Shown piece after piece: positions 8,171 through 17,586 of a DNA stretch of 64,000 nucleotides. The translations under genes were made by a program, and so were the position numbers. A model generated the notes under the pieces. That model did no database searches. It saw only the letters and a program-made list of their open reading frames with translations, and had not been told where the DNA came from. The stretch is taken from NCBI RefSeq assembly GCF_000966195.1, contig NZ_LAHL01000009.1, positions 248,001 through 312,000 of the forward strand, given 5' to 3'. This stretch comes from Domibacillus robiginosus (lineage in GTDB: Bacteria > Bacillota > Bacilli > Bacillales > Domibacillaceae). Each line of letters starts with the position of its first letter. Within the stretch, counting starts at the first letter, position 1.

Positions 8171-9805
8171 TTATAAATTACGAATACCGAGAACGGCTTC
8201 TGCCACATTTACCGCATGGTCACCCATACGCTCTAAGTTTGAAATAATGTCTACAAAAGCAATGCCTGCCTGTCCTGTACACTTTCTTTCATTCAAACGC
8301 AGAATGTGCTGTTTGCGGAGTTTCCGTTCCATTTTGTCAATCAATTCTTCGTCCTCTGTTACTTCACGTGCAAGATTCAGGTCATTGGCATCCAGTGCAC
8401 GAATTGCTTTCGAAACAGTTTCTATCGTCAGTTTAAACATTTCGTCAAGGTCCGCAGCTGCCTGGCCTGAAATGACCACTTTATTTGCTTGTTGATACTC
8501 CACCAATTCGCATACATTTTCTGCATGGTCCCCGATTCTTTCAATATCGCGAACAGCATCTAATAAAGTGGAATGCTTTTCTGATTCTGCAGAGCTCAAT
8601 TGCTTTGCGCCAACCTGCACCAGATAATCAGTAATTTTTTGATCAAGATTATCAATTGCTTCCTCAATTTGCTCTGCATTTAAAGCATGCTTTTGTTGTC
8701 TTGTTTTTAAATACTCGTGTGTTTCCTCCATGCCTTTAATCGCAAATTTCCCCATACGAACGACCTCTTCTTTTGCCTGGCTTAGCGCAATAGATGAAGA
8801 TTGTTCAATAAAAATCGGATCTAAGTGCTGCGGCTTATATTCAATAACCGTATCTTTTCCCGGAATAAGCTTTGTTACAATCGCCGCAAGTACAGCTACA
8901 AATGGTAATTGAATGAGCGTATTGGTTACGTTGAAGGTGCCGTGTGCAAAGGCAATCGTCATTTCTGGATTGAGTCCCAAAGACTGCTGCAAATAGCTTA
9001 TAAAAGCTGTATAAAGCGGCAAAATAATCAAGAAGATGATCGTACCAATAATATTGAATAATACATGTGTCGCAGCAGCTCGTCTAGCTGCAACAGATGC
9101 ACCAATTGAAGCAAGCACCGCCGTAATAGTCGTCCCAATGTTGTCTCCAAATAAAACAGGAAGAGCAGCATCAAGATTAAGAAGCCCCTCAGCAAAAAGA
9201 CCCTGCAAAATACCAATTGTGGCACTAGAACTTTGAACAATTACCGTAAAGAGCGTACCAACGACAACTCCTAAAATAGGACTTGACGCCATGCTGACCG
9301 TTAAATCGTGGAACGATTCAAGGCTGCGAAGCGGCTTCATTCCTCCACTCATCAGTTCTAGGCCATAGAAGAGTGAACCAAACCCAAAAACAATTCGTCC
9401 AATATTGCTTGTTTTTTTGTTCTTAAAGAAGAAAATAAGGATGGAGCCAAGTGCAATAACCGGGAGGGCATATTCACCAATATCAATACCGATGATAAAT
9501 GCTGTAATAGTCGTCCCAATATTTGCACCCATGATCACGCCTATTGCTTGTCTAAGCGTCATAAAACCAGCACTAACCAGTCCTACTGTAATGACTGTTG
9601 TACCAGAACTACTTTGAATCAACACAGTTACCAAGATCCCGGCTAAAACGCCCATTAACGGGTTTGTCGTAAACCGATCTAAAATATCACGAAGACGGTC
9701 GCCAGCTGAAGCCTGCAGGCCATCTCCCATTTGCTTAATTCCATACAAAAATATACCTAGTCCTCCAAAAAATTGAAACAGCATTTCTTGGATATTAATG
9801 TCCAT
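8171..9805 (-). CDS. Na+/Pi cotransporter family protein with PhoU-like C-terminus
   Basis: The 544-residue protein combines an N-terminal transporter half (about 1-320) with a soluble C-terminal half. The transporter half has two inverted repeats carrying the family motif QSSS (Gln64 in QSSSGTT, Gln191 in QSSSATI), each followed by a GANIGTT/GDNIGTT loop. These are hallmarks of NptA/YjbB-type sodium-phosphate symporters. The C-terminal half (about 335-540) is helical, with two PhoU-like repeats containing IERIGDHAENV and LERMGDHAVNV. It probably moves phosphate across the membrane and may sense phosphate or c-di-nucleotide status through the PhoU part. It lies close to pst but is separately terminated. 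B. subtilis carries such a gene (yqeW) beside rpsU instead. Confidence 0.88.
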   Translation of the reverse strand: MDINIQEMLFQFFGGLGIFLYGIKQMGDGLQASAGDRLRDILDRFTTNPLMGVLAGILVTVLIQSSSGTTVITVGLVSAGFMTLRQAIGVIMGANIGTTITAFIIGIDIGEYALPVIALGSILIFFFKNKKTSNIGRIVFGFGSLFYGLELMSGGMKPLRSLESFHDLTVSMASSPILGVVVGTLFTVIVQSSSATIGILQGLFAEGLLNLDAALPVLFGDNIGTTITAVLASIGASVAARRAAATHVLFNIIGTIIFLIILPLYTAFISYLQQSLGLNPEMTIAFAHGTFNVTNTLIQLPFVAVLAAIVTKLIPGKDTVIEYKPQHLDPIFIEQSSSIALSQAKEEVVRMGKFAIKGMEETHEYLKTRQQKHALNAEQIEEAIDNLDQKITDYLVQVGAKQLSSAESEKHSTLLDAVRDIERIGDHAENVCELVEYQQANKVVISGQAAADLDEMFKLTIETVSKAIRALDANDLNLAREVTEDEELIDKMERKLRKQHILRLNERKCTGQAGIAFVDIISNLERMGDHAVNVAEAVLGIRNL

Positions 9806-9991
9806 TTTTTCAGCTCCACTCAGATGTTTTCGACAAAATTCTCCCTAATTATGAAGAATACATGTATTTAAAGTAAAGGCCTTATCCTCAAAATTTACAT
9901 TTGATTAATAATCACGCTCATTTATTACATTTATGTTACAAACATTAACTATTGTAAATGGAATCTTCTAGATTATTAATAGTCCTTTCTA

Positions 9992-9997
9992 TATAAT
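9992..9997 (+). promoter_or_regulatory. Probable -10 (TATAAT) for the DUF1189-type gene
   Basis: A perfect TATAAT lies 36 bases before the ATG at 10033. The matching -35 (TAGATT at 9969-9974, 17-base spacer) is weak, so the assignment is tentative. Confidence 0.45.
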
Positions 9998-10032
9998 AAA
10001 CGGTGATTTCTTTTAGAAAGGATGGTATTTAT

Positions 10033-10581
10033 ATGTCATTACTCAAACGATTCAGCAAGAGTTTATACTCGCCAAAATATATTGCCGCTTTTCGATTCGA
10101 AAGCATCGGAAAGACAATCACCTATGTATTTTTTCTTTCTTTTATTATGGGTCTGCCAGCTTTTTGGACATCTTTTATATATGTATCTGCAGATGCCAGC
10201 TGGGCAGCAGAAGAGATGAAGAAACTATTCCCTTTTACAGCCGTTCACCAGGACCAGCCGATAAACAAAGTTATTTTTTTGCTTACTGCCCTTTTTTCCT
10301 ATTATGTCTTTCTTTCATTTACATTATTTTTAAAAATAATGTTATTTGCTTTAATCGCCTTTATATTGGTTTTATTTTTAAAAAAGCGTGGAGAATACCG
10401 ACACCTCTTTAGAATAACTGCTTACTCTCTGACCTTGCCGCTTTGTTTAACGGTATCAGCCGACATAATTGGCCTGACATTCCTATCTACTTATTGGATT
10501 GACTGGCTGCTTGTTCTTCTCATAATTCTTTTTTCCATCCGTTATCTTCCTCCTGCAAAGGTAAACGGAATTGTTGTCTGA
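10033..10581 (+). CDS. DUF1189-type integral membrane protein
   Basis: The 182-residue protein starts with a basic segment containing the family-like phrase LYSPKYIAAFRFESIGKTI. Four or five hydrophobic segments follow (about 30-50, 85-105, 105-120, 130-155, 160-178). I recognise this as the DUF1189 membrane family. B. subtilis YqgB, in the same neighbourhood, is probably its counterpart. I choose the ATG at 10033 over the longer frame from 10003 because GAAAGGATGG precedes it. The role is unknown. It is transcribed toward ispG, with a 69-base gap. Confidence 0.75.
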   Translation: MSLLKRFSKSLYSPKYIAAFRFESIGKTITYVFFLSFIMGLPAFWTSFIYVSADASWAAEEMKKLFPFTAVHQDQPINKVIFLLTALFSYYVFLSFTLFLKIMLFALIAFILVLFLKKRGEYRHLFRITAYSLTLPLCLTVSADIIGLTFLSTYWIDWLLVLLIILFSIRYLPPAKVNGIVV

Positions 10582-10650
10582 ACAGCCGTTCCTCTGATAG
10601 AATGGAACAGATATGATAGTTAGATTAACTTTTAAAGGAGCGAATCACCA

Positions 10651-11754
10651 TTGAGTGAAATCACCCACCGCACGAAAACCCGTCCAGTGAAGGTTGGCAA
10701 TTTAACGATTGGCGGAAACGACCAGATCGTTATTCAAAGTATGACGACTACAAAAACACACGATGTTGAAGCAACGGTTGCTGAAATAAACCGACTCGAA
10801 GAAGCAGGCTGTCAAGTCGTCCGTGTCGCGGTCCCTGATGAGCGTGCTGCAGACGCCCTCGCAGCAATCAAGAGCCAGATTAATCTTCCGCTCGTTGCTG
10901 ATATTCATTTTGATTATAAATTGGCGCTTAAGGCGATTGAAGCAGGTGTTGATAAAATCCGCATCAATCCCGGCAACATCGGACGCCGTGAAAAGGTAGA
11001 AGCTGTTGTAAATGCGGCTAAAGCAAAAGGCGTACCTATTCGTATTGGGGTTAATGCGGGAAGCTTAGAACGTAAAATCCTTGAAAAATACGGCTATCCG
11101 ACGGCAGATGGCATGGTTGAAAGTGCGCTTCACCATATTAAAATTTTAGAAGACCTTGATTTCCATGATATCATCGTTTCCATGAAAGCATCCGATGTAA
11201 ACCTCGCTATTGAAGCGTATGAAAAAGCAGCTAAAGCATTTGATTATCCACTTCATCTAGGAATTACAGAATCTGGCACTCTTTTTGCGGGAACGGTAAA
11301 AAGTGCTGCAGGTCTTGGAGCTATCTTAAGCAAAGGAATCGGGAATACGCTTCGTATCTCATTAAGTGCCGACCCGGTTGAAGAAGTGAAAGTAGCACGC
11401 GAGCTGCTGAAATCATTTGGCCTGGCTGCCAATGCTGCTACGCTCATTTCATGCCCAACATGCGGCCGCATCGAAATTGACTTGATTGCGATTGCGAATG
11501 AAGTAGAAGAGTATATTTCAACGATTAAAGCGCCGATTAAAGTAGCTGTTCTTGGCTGCGCTGTAAACGGCCCTGGAGAAGCACGTGAAGCAGATATTGG
11601 CATTGCTGGTGCACGCGGTGAAGGTCTTCTTTTCCGCCACGGTAAAACAGTTCGAAAGGTACCTGAGGAAACAATGGTAGAAGAATTGAAAAAAGAAATC
11701 GATCTTATTGCTGAAGAATATTACCGCAAACAAGCACTTGCGGCCCAACAATGA
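10651..11754 (+). CDS. ispG: 4-hydroxy-3-methylbut-2-en-1-yl diphosphate synthase IspG
   Basis: IspG (GcpE) catalyses the penultimate MEP-pathway step, converting methylerythritol cyclodiphosphate to HMBPP with a 4Fe-4S cluster. The 367-residue protein has the TIM-barrel N-terminus ([11 protein letters not shown] onward) and the cluster ligands Cys268, Cys271 and Cys303 plus Glu310 in [10 protein letters not shown]. The start codon is TTG, preceded by TAAAGGAG with 10 bases of spacing. The next gene begins inside its stop (ATGA). IspH, which performs the following step, is encoded 6 kb downstream on the same strand. Confidence 0.97.
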   Translation: MSEITHRTKTRPVKVGNLTIGGNDQIVIQSMTTTKTHDVEATVAEINRLEEAGCQVVRVAVPDERAADALAAIKSQINLPLVADIHFDYKLALKAIEAGVDKIRINPGNIGRREKVEAVVNAAKAKGVPIRIGVNAGSLERKILEKYGYPTADGMVESALHHIKILEDLDFHDIIVSMKASDVNLAIEAYEKAAKAFDYPLHLGITESGTLFAGTVKSAAGLGAILSKGIGNTLRISLSADPVEEVKVARELLKSFGLAANAATLISCPTCGRIEIDLIAIANEVEEYISTIKAPIKVAVLGCAVNGPGEAREADIGIAGARGEGLLFRHGKTVRKVPEETMVEELKKEIDLIAEEYYRKQALAAQQ

Positions 11755-12356
11755 TCACGATGAAAAAAAAGCGCTTTGGCATTGACATAGATGGAACGGT
11801 AACCTGTCCGTCAAGCCTCGTTCCATTTATTAATGAATCATTTTCTTTAAATATCACCCTTGATGATATTAAAAAGTATGATCTTTCAGACGCTCTAAAC
11901 ATTTCTCCTGATAAAATGCGGGACTGGTTTGATAAAACAGAACCAGCTATTTATACCGCTTCCCCTCTAGCAGAGGGAGCAGACAGCATTTTGGCGAAAT
12001 GGCAAAAAAGCTTCCATCTGCTTTTCATCAGTGCAAGACGAAAGCATCTTTTTGATATTACCGAGCAGTGGTTTCAAAACAAGCAGATTCATTATGATCA
12101 TATTGAGCTAATCGGCTCTCATGACAAGGTTGAAGCTGCAAAACGGCATCAGGTTGATATTTTCTTTGAAGACAAGCATGATAATGCCGTTACGCTGGCA
12201 GAAGAGCTGCATATTCCAGTGGTTTTATTTAATACACCTTATAATCAAGATCCCATTCCTGATCGTGTCGTACGCGTGAATAATTGGCATGAAGCGGATT
12301 TATGGATTCAGCAGTGGCTTGAACAAGGCGAAATCCGACCGCTTATACACATATAA
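11751..12356 (+). CDS. yqfW: HAD-family nucleotidase-like hydrolase YqfW
   Basis: The 201-residue protein begins with a HAD motif [12 protein letters not shown], whose DxD pattern supplies the nucleophile and acid/base. Motif II-like FISARRKH and motif III/IV-like stretch [12 protein letters not shown] follow, as in small 5'(3')-nucleotidases. It likely dephosphorylates a small phosphate ester in the cytoplasm, but the substrate is unknown. It overlaps ispG by four bases (ATGA), so it is coupled to it. A second in-frame ATG at 11760 is an alternative start. Position between ispG and zur matches B. subtilis yqfW. Confidence 0.85.
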   Translation: MITMKKKRFGIDIDGTVTCPSSLVPFINESFSLNITLDDIKKYDLSDALNISPDKMRDWFDKTEPAIYTASPLAEGADSILAKWQKSFHLLFISARRKHLFDITEQWFQNKQIHYDHIELIGSHDKVEAAKRHQVDIFFEDKHDNAVTLAEELHIPVVLFNTPYNQDPIPDRVVRVNNWHEADLWIQQWLEQGEIRPLIHI

Positions 12357-12398
12357 AAAAGCGTGGCCAAAAGAAATTCTTTTGGTCACGCTTTTTTT
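12355..12398. terminator. Bidirectional terminator yqfW / zur
   Basis: A 13-bp stem with one G-T pair (GCGTGGCCAAAAG from 12361, complement ending 12391) is flanked by A6 and T7 tracts. It serves both converging genes. The zur stop codon lies within the right arm. Confidence 0.88.
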
Positions 12399-12802
12399 GT
12401 ACACATTTCACACTTTCCATACACTTCAAATTTATGGCCGGTGATTTCACAGCCAGCTAGTTCCTCCACGTTATTCATTGGACACATATTAATTTCCTTT
12501 GTTTTCCCACATTCCATGCAAATAAAATGATGATGATGATGATTATGTGAGCAGGCAAAACGGAAATGCCGCTCACCCGATAATTCTGTTTCTTCCAAAA
12601 TATCCATCTCAGTAAAAAGTGCTAAATTCCTGTAAATTGTATCAAAGCTAAGGCCTGGATAGTCCCCCTTCATTTCTTCAAGCACATCTTTTGCTGTTAA
12701 ATATTTATCCTGCCTTGCAAACAGTGCCAGCATTTCTTCCCGCTTTCCTGTTTGCTTGTAGCCTTTTTCTTTCATGATTTCCATCGCTTTTGTTAAGTTC
12801 AT
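12386..12802 (-). CDS. zur: Zinc-responsive Fur-family repressor Zur
   Basis: Zur represses zinc uptake genes when zinc is sufficient. The 138-residue protein has the winged-helix DNA-binding half ([15 protein letters not shown]... [15 protein letters not shown]). A His-rich hinge (HNHHHHH) and two Cys pairs follow (CMEC and CEMC, near residues 95-98 and 132-135) that form the structural zinc site of Fur proteins. Fur, PerR and Zur cannot be separated by motif alone. The Zur call rests on the adjacent znuB/znuC genes, the Zur-like operator upstream of znuC and the B. subtilis order. It lies 16 bases downstream of znuB and is probably in the same operon, giving feedback control. Confidence 0.9.
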   Translation of the reverse strand: MNLTKAMEIMKEKGYKQTGKREEMLALFARQDKYLTAKDVLEEMKGDYPGLSFDTIYRNLALFTEMDILEETELSGERHFRFACSHNHHHHHFICMECGKTKEINMCPMNNVEELAGCEITGHKFEVYGKCEMCTKKA

Positions 12803-12818
12803 GATGGACCCCTCTTTA

Positions 12819-13649
12819 CTAGTTTTTCTCTTTTTTCCATAAAATTACACCAAGCAAGATCATAATGGACGTTACGACAATTGTGCCGCCGGGTGCTAGG
12901 TCAAGATAAAACGCACTGATCAAGCCAGTAATAACGGAAATTTCCCCGAATAAAACGGACAGCCAGATGGTTTGCTTGAATCCTTTAGCAATCCGCATAG
13001 CCGCGGCAACAGGAAGCGTCATCAGGGCTGATACAAGCAAAACACCAACAATCCGCATAGAAACGGCAATTACAAGCGCTGTTAACACAATAAAAGCCAG
13101 GTGTACGGCTTTAGCCGGGATGCCCGATGCTTTTGCATACTCTTCATCAAATGATAAAACAAACAATTCTTTATACAGTAAGCACACGGTAATAAAAACA
13201 ATGATACTGATTCCGATGACAGCGTAAAGGTCATTCCGGCTCACTGCGCTGACACTGCCAAACAAGTAGCTGAATAAATCTGTATTAAAACCGTCTGCAA
13301 TGGAAATAAAAATAACCCCGAGCCCAATCCCTCCGGACATCATAATAGGGATTGCTAGCTCTTGATAATGCTTATATACGCTTCGCAGCCTTTCCACTAG
13401 CAGAGAGCCGCCAACGGAAAAAACCATTCCAAAGTAAAGCGGATTTACAGCGGAAAGTGCCGGGAAGGTTTGTCCAAGAAGCAGGCCTGCCGCAATTCCA
13501 GAGAGTGTAACATGGCTTAGTGCATCTGCAATTAAGGACAGCCGCCGCACGACTATAAATGCACCGAGCAGCGGTGCGATCACACCGATAATCGCACCGG
13601 ATAAAAATGCGTTCTGCAAAAATTCATAGGTAAAAATAGCTTCTATCAT
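12819..13649 (-). CDS. znuB: Zinc ABC transporter permease ZnuB (AdcB)
   Basis: This is the membrane permease of a metal ABC-3 family importer, with about eight hydrophobic segments in 276 residues. The family-typical stretch is [19 protein letters not shown]. The reading frame is open from 13733, but the ATG at 13649 ([15 protein letters not shown]) matches family N-termini. It lies 13 bases after the znuC stop, behind a purine-rich SD. Zinc rather than manganese specificity is inferred from zur and the Zur-like operator. No solute-binding protein gene (znuA) is in the window, so it must be encoded elsewhere. Confidence 0.9.
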   Translation of the reverse strand: MIEAIFTYEFLQNAFLSGAIIGVIAPLLGAFIVVRRLSLIADALSHVTLSGIAAGLLLGQTFPALSAVNPLYFGMVFSVGGSLLVERLRSVYKHYQELAIPIMMSGGIGLGVIFISIADGFNTDLFSYLFGSVSAVSRNDLYAVIGISIIVFITVCLLYKELFVLSFDEEYAKASGIPAKAVHLAFIVLTALVIAVSMRIVGVLLVSALMTLPVAAAMRIAKGFKQTIWLSVLFGEISVITGLISAFYLDLAPGGTIVVTSIMILLGVILWKKEKN

Positions 13650-13662
13650 AATGGTCTTCCCT

Positions 13663-14430
13663 TCAGTGATCGTGATGATGATCAAGCAGGCGGATGCCAT
13701 GTCCATATAAATCGGATAATTCTTGCTCATCAAGTTCTACAAATTGCTGCATACTGCCGTGGAAATGAAGATATTTATTCAAACAGGCTACATGGGTTAC
13801 TTTATCGGTAATGGCACCAATATCATGCGTGACAAGCAGCAGCGTCATCTCCAGGTCATGATTCAAATGTGTAAGCATATGATAAAAAGATTCGACATTT
13901 TGACTGTCTACTCCGACCGTTGGCTCGTCCAAAATTAAAACGGATGGATTCGATACAATCGCCCGGGCAATAAACACACGCTGCTGCTGGCCGCCTGATA
14001 AATCACCGATATTACGTGTTAAGAAGGACTCCATGCCAACAGCGCGGACGGCCTGCTCCACTGCTTCTTTTTCTTTACGGCCTGGACGGCGAAACAACCC
14101 CATTTTTTTAACCAGTCCGCCCATTACGACTTCAAAAACGGTTGCTGGAAAGCCGGTGTTGAATGAGTTGGCTTTTTGTGAAACAAAACCAATCCGGTCC
14201 CACTCCTTGAATTTATCCTGCGGAACGCCAAACAGCTCTACGTTCCCTTCTTTAGCTTTTAATAAGCCTAATATAATTTTTAGTAATGTTGATTTCCCGG
14301 ATCCGTTTGGCCCGACCAGGCCAACGAAGGCACCTTTTGGAATCGACAGATTGATTCGCTCGAGGACATTTTCGCGGTCATAACGAAAGTTCACATCGCG
14401 TATATCAATGACAGGCGGTTTTTCCTTCAT
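13663..14430 (-). CDS. znuC: Zinc ABC transporter ATP-binding protein ZnuC (AdcC)
   Basis: ZnuC energises zinc import through ZnuB. The 255-residue ATPase shows Walker A GPNGSGKST (near residue 40), Q-loop FVSQKANSFNTGFP, signature [13 protein letters not shown] and Walker B VLILDEPTVGVD. The C-terminus is His-rich (DHHHDH), which may bind metal. It is the first gene of znuC-znuB-zur. A SigA-like promoter with an overlapping Zur-type half-site palindrome lies directly upstream, so zinc repression is expected. In B. subtilis the corresponding genes lie elsewhere, so their location here next to zur is a rearrangement. Confidence 0.92.
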   Translation of the reverse strand: MKEKPPVIDIRDVNFRYDRENVLERINLSIPKGAFVGLVGPNGSGKSTLLKIILGLLKAKEGNVELFGVPQDKFKEWDRIGFVSQKANSFNTGFPATVFEVVMGGLVKKMGLFRRPGRKEKEAVEQAVRAVGMESFLTRNIGDLSGGQQQRVFIARAIVSNPSVLILDEPTVGVDSQNVESFYHMLTHLNHDLEMTLLLVTHDIGAITDKVTHVACLNKYLHFHGSMQQFVELDEQELSDLYGHGIRLLDHHHDH

Positions 14431-14446
14431 ATATAGAACTCCTTTA

Positions 14447-14474
14447 ATTGTAAGAATGATTACGATTTAAACAA
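14447..14474 (-). promoter_or_regulatory. znuC promoter with Zur-like operator
   Basis: On the minus strand TTGTTT (14469-14474) and TACAAT (14447-14452) are 16 bases apart. Between them lies AAATCGTAATCATTCTTACA. Its first half, AAATCGTAAT, is a perfect half-site of the B. subtilis Zur box (TCGTAATNATTACGA type). The second half is degenerate. Binding there would block RNA polymerase. Confidence 0.72.
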
Positions 14475-14536
14475 TATCCAGTATACAGGATGGCCGCTCT
14501 CAAGTAAATGAAGTGATTTCGAGAAAGGAGTACGGT

Positions 14537-14803
14537 ATGCAGCCTCTTCATCAAATGGTCAATCGTCGTGTTCAAACAATTACAAAAGCGGAGCTGATGG
14601 AACAAGCAAGAAAATTTCAAGTACCTTTAAATGAAAAGCAGGCAGACCAGTTTATTGACTGGCTTGCCCATCACGAAGTTGATTTGTTTTCTGAAGCAAA
14701 AAGGACCGAGCTCTTCCAGGCAGCTGAAAGGATTCTCGGTAAACGAGAAGCCGCAGCGCTTGAAAAAATGCTCCGTCCCTATATGCACTTCCTTAAGTTA
14801 TAA
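14537..14803 (+). CDS. yqfT: DUF2624 family protein YqfT
   Basis: This small, predominantly helical cytoplasmic protein of 88 residues contains alternating charged and hydrophobic helices and no catalytic motif. An SD GAAAGGAG lies 6 bases before ATG 14537, which I prefer to the in-frame start at 14513. It corresponds by position and sequence style to B. subtilis YqfT (DUF2624). The function is unknown. Its 3' end overlaps the converging nfo gene by 11 bases with no terminator between them. Confidence 0.75.
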   Translation: MQPLHQMVNRRVQTITKAELMEQARKFQVPLNEKQADQFIDWLAHHEVDLFSEAKRTELFQAAERILGKREAAALEKMLRPYMHFLKL

Positions 14804-15695
14804 CGCCTGCTACAATTTTTTCCCTAATGCCTTCATCAAATTGCTTGCCGCGAAGCATGGCAATTTCCTGAAGGTATGGGGGTTTTTTTGTATTCTTATC
14901 TTCTCCTATATAAGGTGTTTCCAAAATTTTAGGAATATCGGTCAATTGTGGATGGTGCACGATATAGGACAGCGCATCAAAGCCAATATAGCCAAAGCCA
15001 ATATTTTCATGCCGGTCTTTGCCAGCACCGCGCTCATTTTTGCTGTCATTGATATGCAGCACCTTCAAGCGGTCAATACCGATAATGCGGTCAAATTGGT
15101 CCAGCACTCCATCAAAGTCTTCTCGGACAGGGTAACCCGCATCATGTGTATGGCAGGTGTCAAAGCAGACCGACAGTTTATCGTTATGATTCACCATATC
15201 CATAATCATGGCGATCTCTTCAAACTGGCGGCCGCATTCCGTTCCTTTTCCCGCCATTGTCTCAAGGGCAATTTGAACAATTTGATCCTGCTGAAGCACT
15301 TCATTTAAGCCTTCCGCAATCTTTTTCAGTCCGGCTTCCGCTCCTGCACCTACATGAGCGCCCGGATGAAGAACGATCTGACTGGCACCGACAGCCGTTG
15401 AACGCTCTATTTCCATTTGAAGAAAATCTACCCCAAGCTGAAATGTTTCCGGCTTGATTGTATTACCAAGATTGATAATATAGGGGGCATGAACGACAAT
15501 ATCTATAATGCCGTTTTGCTCCATATGACGGCGCCCCGCTTCAATGTTCAAATCTTCAATAGGCTTTCTGCGCGTATTTTGAGGAGCGCCTGTATAAACC
15601 ATAAAGGTGGTTGCCCCGTAAGAAACAGCTTCCTCACTGGCCCCAAGCAGCATTTTTTTGCCGCTCATTGAAACATGTGATCCAATTTTTAACAT
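14793..15695 (-). CDS. nfo: Endonuclease IV (AP endonuclease) Nfo
   Basis: Nfo cleaves DNA 5' to abasic sites in base-excision repair. The 300-residue TIM-barrel enzyme shows the three family signatures with zinc ligands: [21 protein letters not shown] with [14 protein letters not shown], and [21 protein letters not shown]. It matches B. subtilis YqfS/Nfo, which protects spore DNA together with ExoA. The start ATG ([15 protein letters not shown]) agrees with the family. It follows cshB by 14 bases on the same strand, suggesting co-transcription. Confidence 0.97.
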   Translation of the reverse strand: MLKIGSHVSMSGKKMLLGASEEAVSYGATTFMVYTGAPQNTRRKPIEDLNIEAGRRHMEQNGIIDIVVHAPYIINLGNTIKPETFQLGVDFLQMEIERSTAVGASQIVLHPGAHVGAGAEAGLKKIAEGLNEVLQQDQIVQIALETMAGKGTECGRQFEEIAMIMDMVNHNDKLSVCFDTCHTHDAGYPVREDFDGVLDQFDRIIGIDRLKVLHINDSKNERGAGKDRHENIGFGYIGFDALSYIVHHPQLTDIPKILETPYIGEDKNTKKPPYLQEIAMLRGKQFDEGIREKIVAGVIT

Positions 15696-15709
15696 CCTTA
15701 AACTCCCTG

Positions 15710-17023
15710 TTACTTTTTATTGCGGGCGTCGATACGGCGCTGGCGTTTTTCAATTTTCGCTACTTCTATTTTCCGTTTCTTTTTATAGCCCGGCTTTACT
15801 TTTTGCGGGCGGCTTGTGACCGCTCTGACTTTCGGATTGATTGTATCTTCTTTTTTCTCCCGTTTTTTACGGCGATTACGATCAGCTGTCTCAACAATTT
15901 CTCCGCCTTTGATATCACCATTCGAAAACGTAATATCGCGTTTTTCCAGCTTTGCGATCGCATCTTCATCAGCGGGAAGGTAAACTGTAGCACAAATGCC
16001 GGATGCACCGGCACGGGCTGTACGGCCTGCCCGGTGAATGTAAAAGTCAAGATCCGCCGGCAGCTCATAATTGATTACATGACTGACGCCTTCGATATCA
16101 ATACCGCGGGCAGCAAGGTCTGTTGCCACAATATAACGGTACTCAAGATCATGAACCTGCTTCATCATTTTTTTCCGTTCACGAGGCGGCAGGTCACCAT
16201 GGATACGGCCGGTTTTCAAGCCTTTTGCCGCCAGCTTATCCGCTACCTCATCCGCTTTTTGCTTTGTGTTTGTGAACACAACAGCCAGATACGGATTAAA
16301 TGCTTGCAGTAGATCGTAGACCACGTCTACTTTGTCACGGCTCTTTGCCGCTACAAGCAAATGTTCAATATTAGCAGCAGATGCGCGCTTTGGCTCAATG
16401 TGTACGTATTCCGGATTTTCCATGTATTTTTTCAAAAAAGGTTTTAGTTTTTGCGGAATAGTAGCAGAAAAAACAAACATGCCAAGCTCCTCTGGCATAC
16501 CGGATGCAATTCGGTCTACGTCGTTAATAAAGCCCATATCAAGCATTAAATCGGCTTCATCTACAACGAGCATGCCCGCTTTGTGAACAGAAACGGCATT
16601 ATCGCCAATAAGATCAGCAATTCTTCCCGGTGTTCCAACCATGATGTGTGGTGGGTTTTTCAGCCGCTCTATATCCCGTTTTTTATCCGTTCCTCCGACA
16701 AAATGACGGATTGAAATTTCTTCCTCTGATTCTTTTGCCACTTTTTGAAATGCCTGATAGATCTGCGTGGCTAGTTCACGTGTCGGAGCTGTAATGACAG
16801 CCTGCACTTCTTTTTTATCGGCTTCGATGCGGTTTAAAATAGGCAGTACGTACGAATGGGTTTTCCCAGTACCCGTTTGGGATTGTCCGATCGCGCTTTC
16901 CCCTTTTAGGATAAGCGGAATCATCTTACGTTGAATGGGCGTAGGCTCTTTGAAGCGCAGCGCTTCAATTCCTTTATAAATAAACGGCTTTAGGCCGTAT
17001 TGTTCAAATGTATAGTTTGCCAT
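15710..17023 (-). CDS. cshB: DEAD-box RNA helicase CshB
   Basis: CshB unwinds structured RNA and is linked to cold adaptation and ribosome assembly or RNA turnover. From the ATG at 17023 ([14 protein letters not shown]) it has 437 residues. They include the Q motif (TPIQRKMIP), motif I SQTGTGKT (48-55), DEAD box (155-158), SAT (FVFSATIP) and motif [13 protein letters not shown] very basic C-terminal tail rich in Lys and Arg follows for RNA binding. An upstream in-frame start at 17050 lacks an SD. The length and tail match B. subtilis YqfR/CshB. It heads a probable cshB-nfo unit. Confidence 0.95.
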   Translation of the reverse strand: MANYTFEQYGLKPFIYKGIEALRFKEPTPIQRKMIPLILKGESAIGQSQTGTGKTHSYVLPILNRIEADKKEVQAVITAPTRELATQIYQAFQKVAKESEEEISIRHFVGGTDKKRDIERLKNPPHIMVGTPGRIADLIGDNAVSVHKAGMLVVDEADLMLDMGFINDVDRIASGMPEELGMFVFSATIPQKLKPFLKKYMENPEYVHIEPKRASAANIEHLLVAAKSRDKVDVVYDLLQAFNPYLAVVFTNTKQKADEVADKLAAKGLKTGRIHGDLPPRERKKMMKQVHDLEYRYIVATDLAARGIDIEGVSHVINYELPADLDFYIHRAGRTARAGASGICATVYLPADEDAIAKLEKRDITFSNGDIKGGEIVETADRNRRKKREKKEDTINPKVRAVTSRPQKVKPGYKKKRKIEVAKIEKRQRRIDARNKK

Positions 17024-17162
17024 ATGGCATCCAATTCCTTTCACGTTCAAAGTTTATGCACGTTACGATAATATACTAAAAGCGTCAAGAAAGCAAAAGA
17101 AGGTTTACGCACATGATCTTTCCAATATGAATACGATAGAGAAAAAGGAAAGGGTGACTACG

Positions 17163-17525
17163 TTGCTGCCTCGATATGCACCGAATGCCAGACGTGGATT
17201 TTTTTACACTCCTCCCCCTCCTCCCCCGCCTGTTCAGCCAATGTCTCCGTTCTTGGGCACAGCCGCAAAATCAGGAAAATGGCTTGAACAAGCCAGACAG
17301 GTAATGGCGACGGCAGAACAAATGAGACCGCTGATTGATCAGTACGGACCACTTGTGAAAAATCTTCCTGCCATGTGGAAGCTTTATCGCGCTGTTCAAT
17401 CTATGCCAGACCCTGACAGTCCTGGCAGTGGGCCGAAGCAGGAGGATGCTGAAACTACACCTCGGCCACGTGAAAAAAAGCAAACGGCCGAATCCGTTCC
17501 ATGGTTTCCAGGCCGGCTTGAGTGA
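17163..17525 (+). CDS. yqfQ: VrrA-like proline-tract protein YqfQ
   Basis: This 120-residue protein (from TTG 17163, behind GGAAAGGGTG) has an Arg/Pro N-terminus with a run of seven prolines (about 17208-17228). A helical middle (GKWLEQARQVMATAEQM to YRAVQSM) follows, and then a polar low-complexity tail. It corresponds by position to B. subtilis yqfQ and to B. anthracis vrrA, whose repeat number varies between strains. An ATG at 17127 is in frame but has no SD. The function is unknown, and a spore-surface role has been suggested for relatives. It lies just upstream of ispH, which has its own promoter. Confidence 0.65.
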   Translation: MLPRYAPNARRGFFYTPPPPPPPVQPMSPFLGTAAKSGKWLEQARQVMATAEQMRPLIDQYGPLVKNLPAMWKLYRAVQSMPDPDSPGSGPKQEDAETTPRPREKKQTAESVPWFPGRLE

Positions 17526-17530
17526 TCGCT

Positions 17531-17558
17531 TTGTTTTCCTCCGTTTCTCCTTTATAAT
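17531..17558 (+). promoter_or_regulatory. SigA-type promoter of ispH
   Basis: TTGTTT (17531-17536) and a perfect TATAAT (17553-17558) are separated by 16 bases. A very strong SD (GGAGGAGG) follows before the ispH ATG. Confidence 0.75.
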
Positions 17559-17586
17559 GGAGTAAGAAGTTGGAGGAGGATGCTGT

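Noticed and set aside
9925-9950. TTACAT/TTACAA/TTAACT repeats resembling a Pho box near the Na/Pi gene
   Set aside because: Only two hexamers keep the 11-base period, the third is out of register, and they lie on the strand of the DUF1189-type gene about 80 bases from its start. Not enough to call PhoP control.
14631-15308. 225-codon open frame on the plus strand over nfo
   Set aside because: It is antisense to a clear endonuclease IV gene, has no SD and its composition is the complement of the nfo codons.
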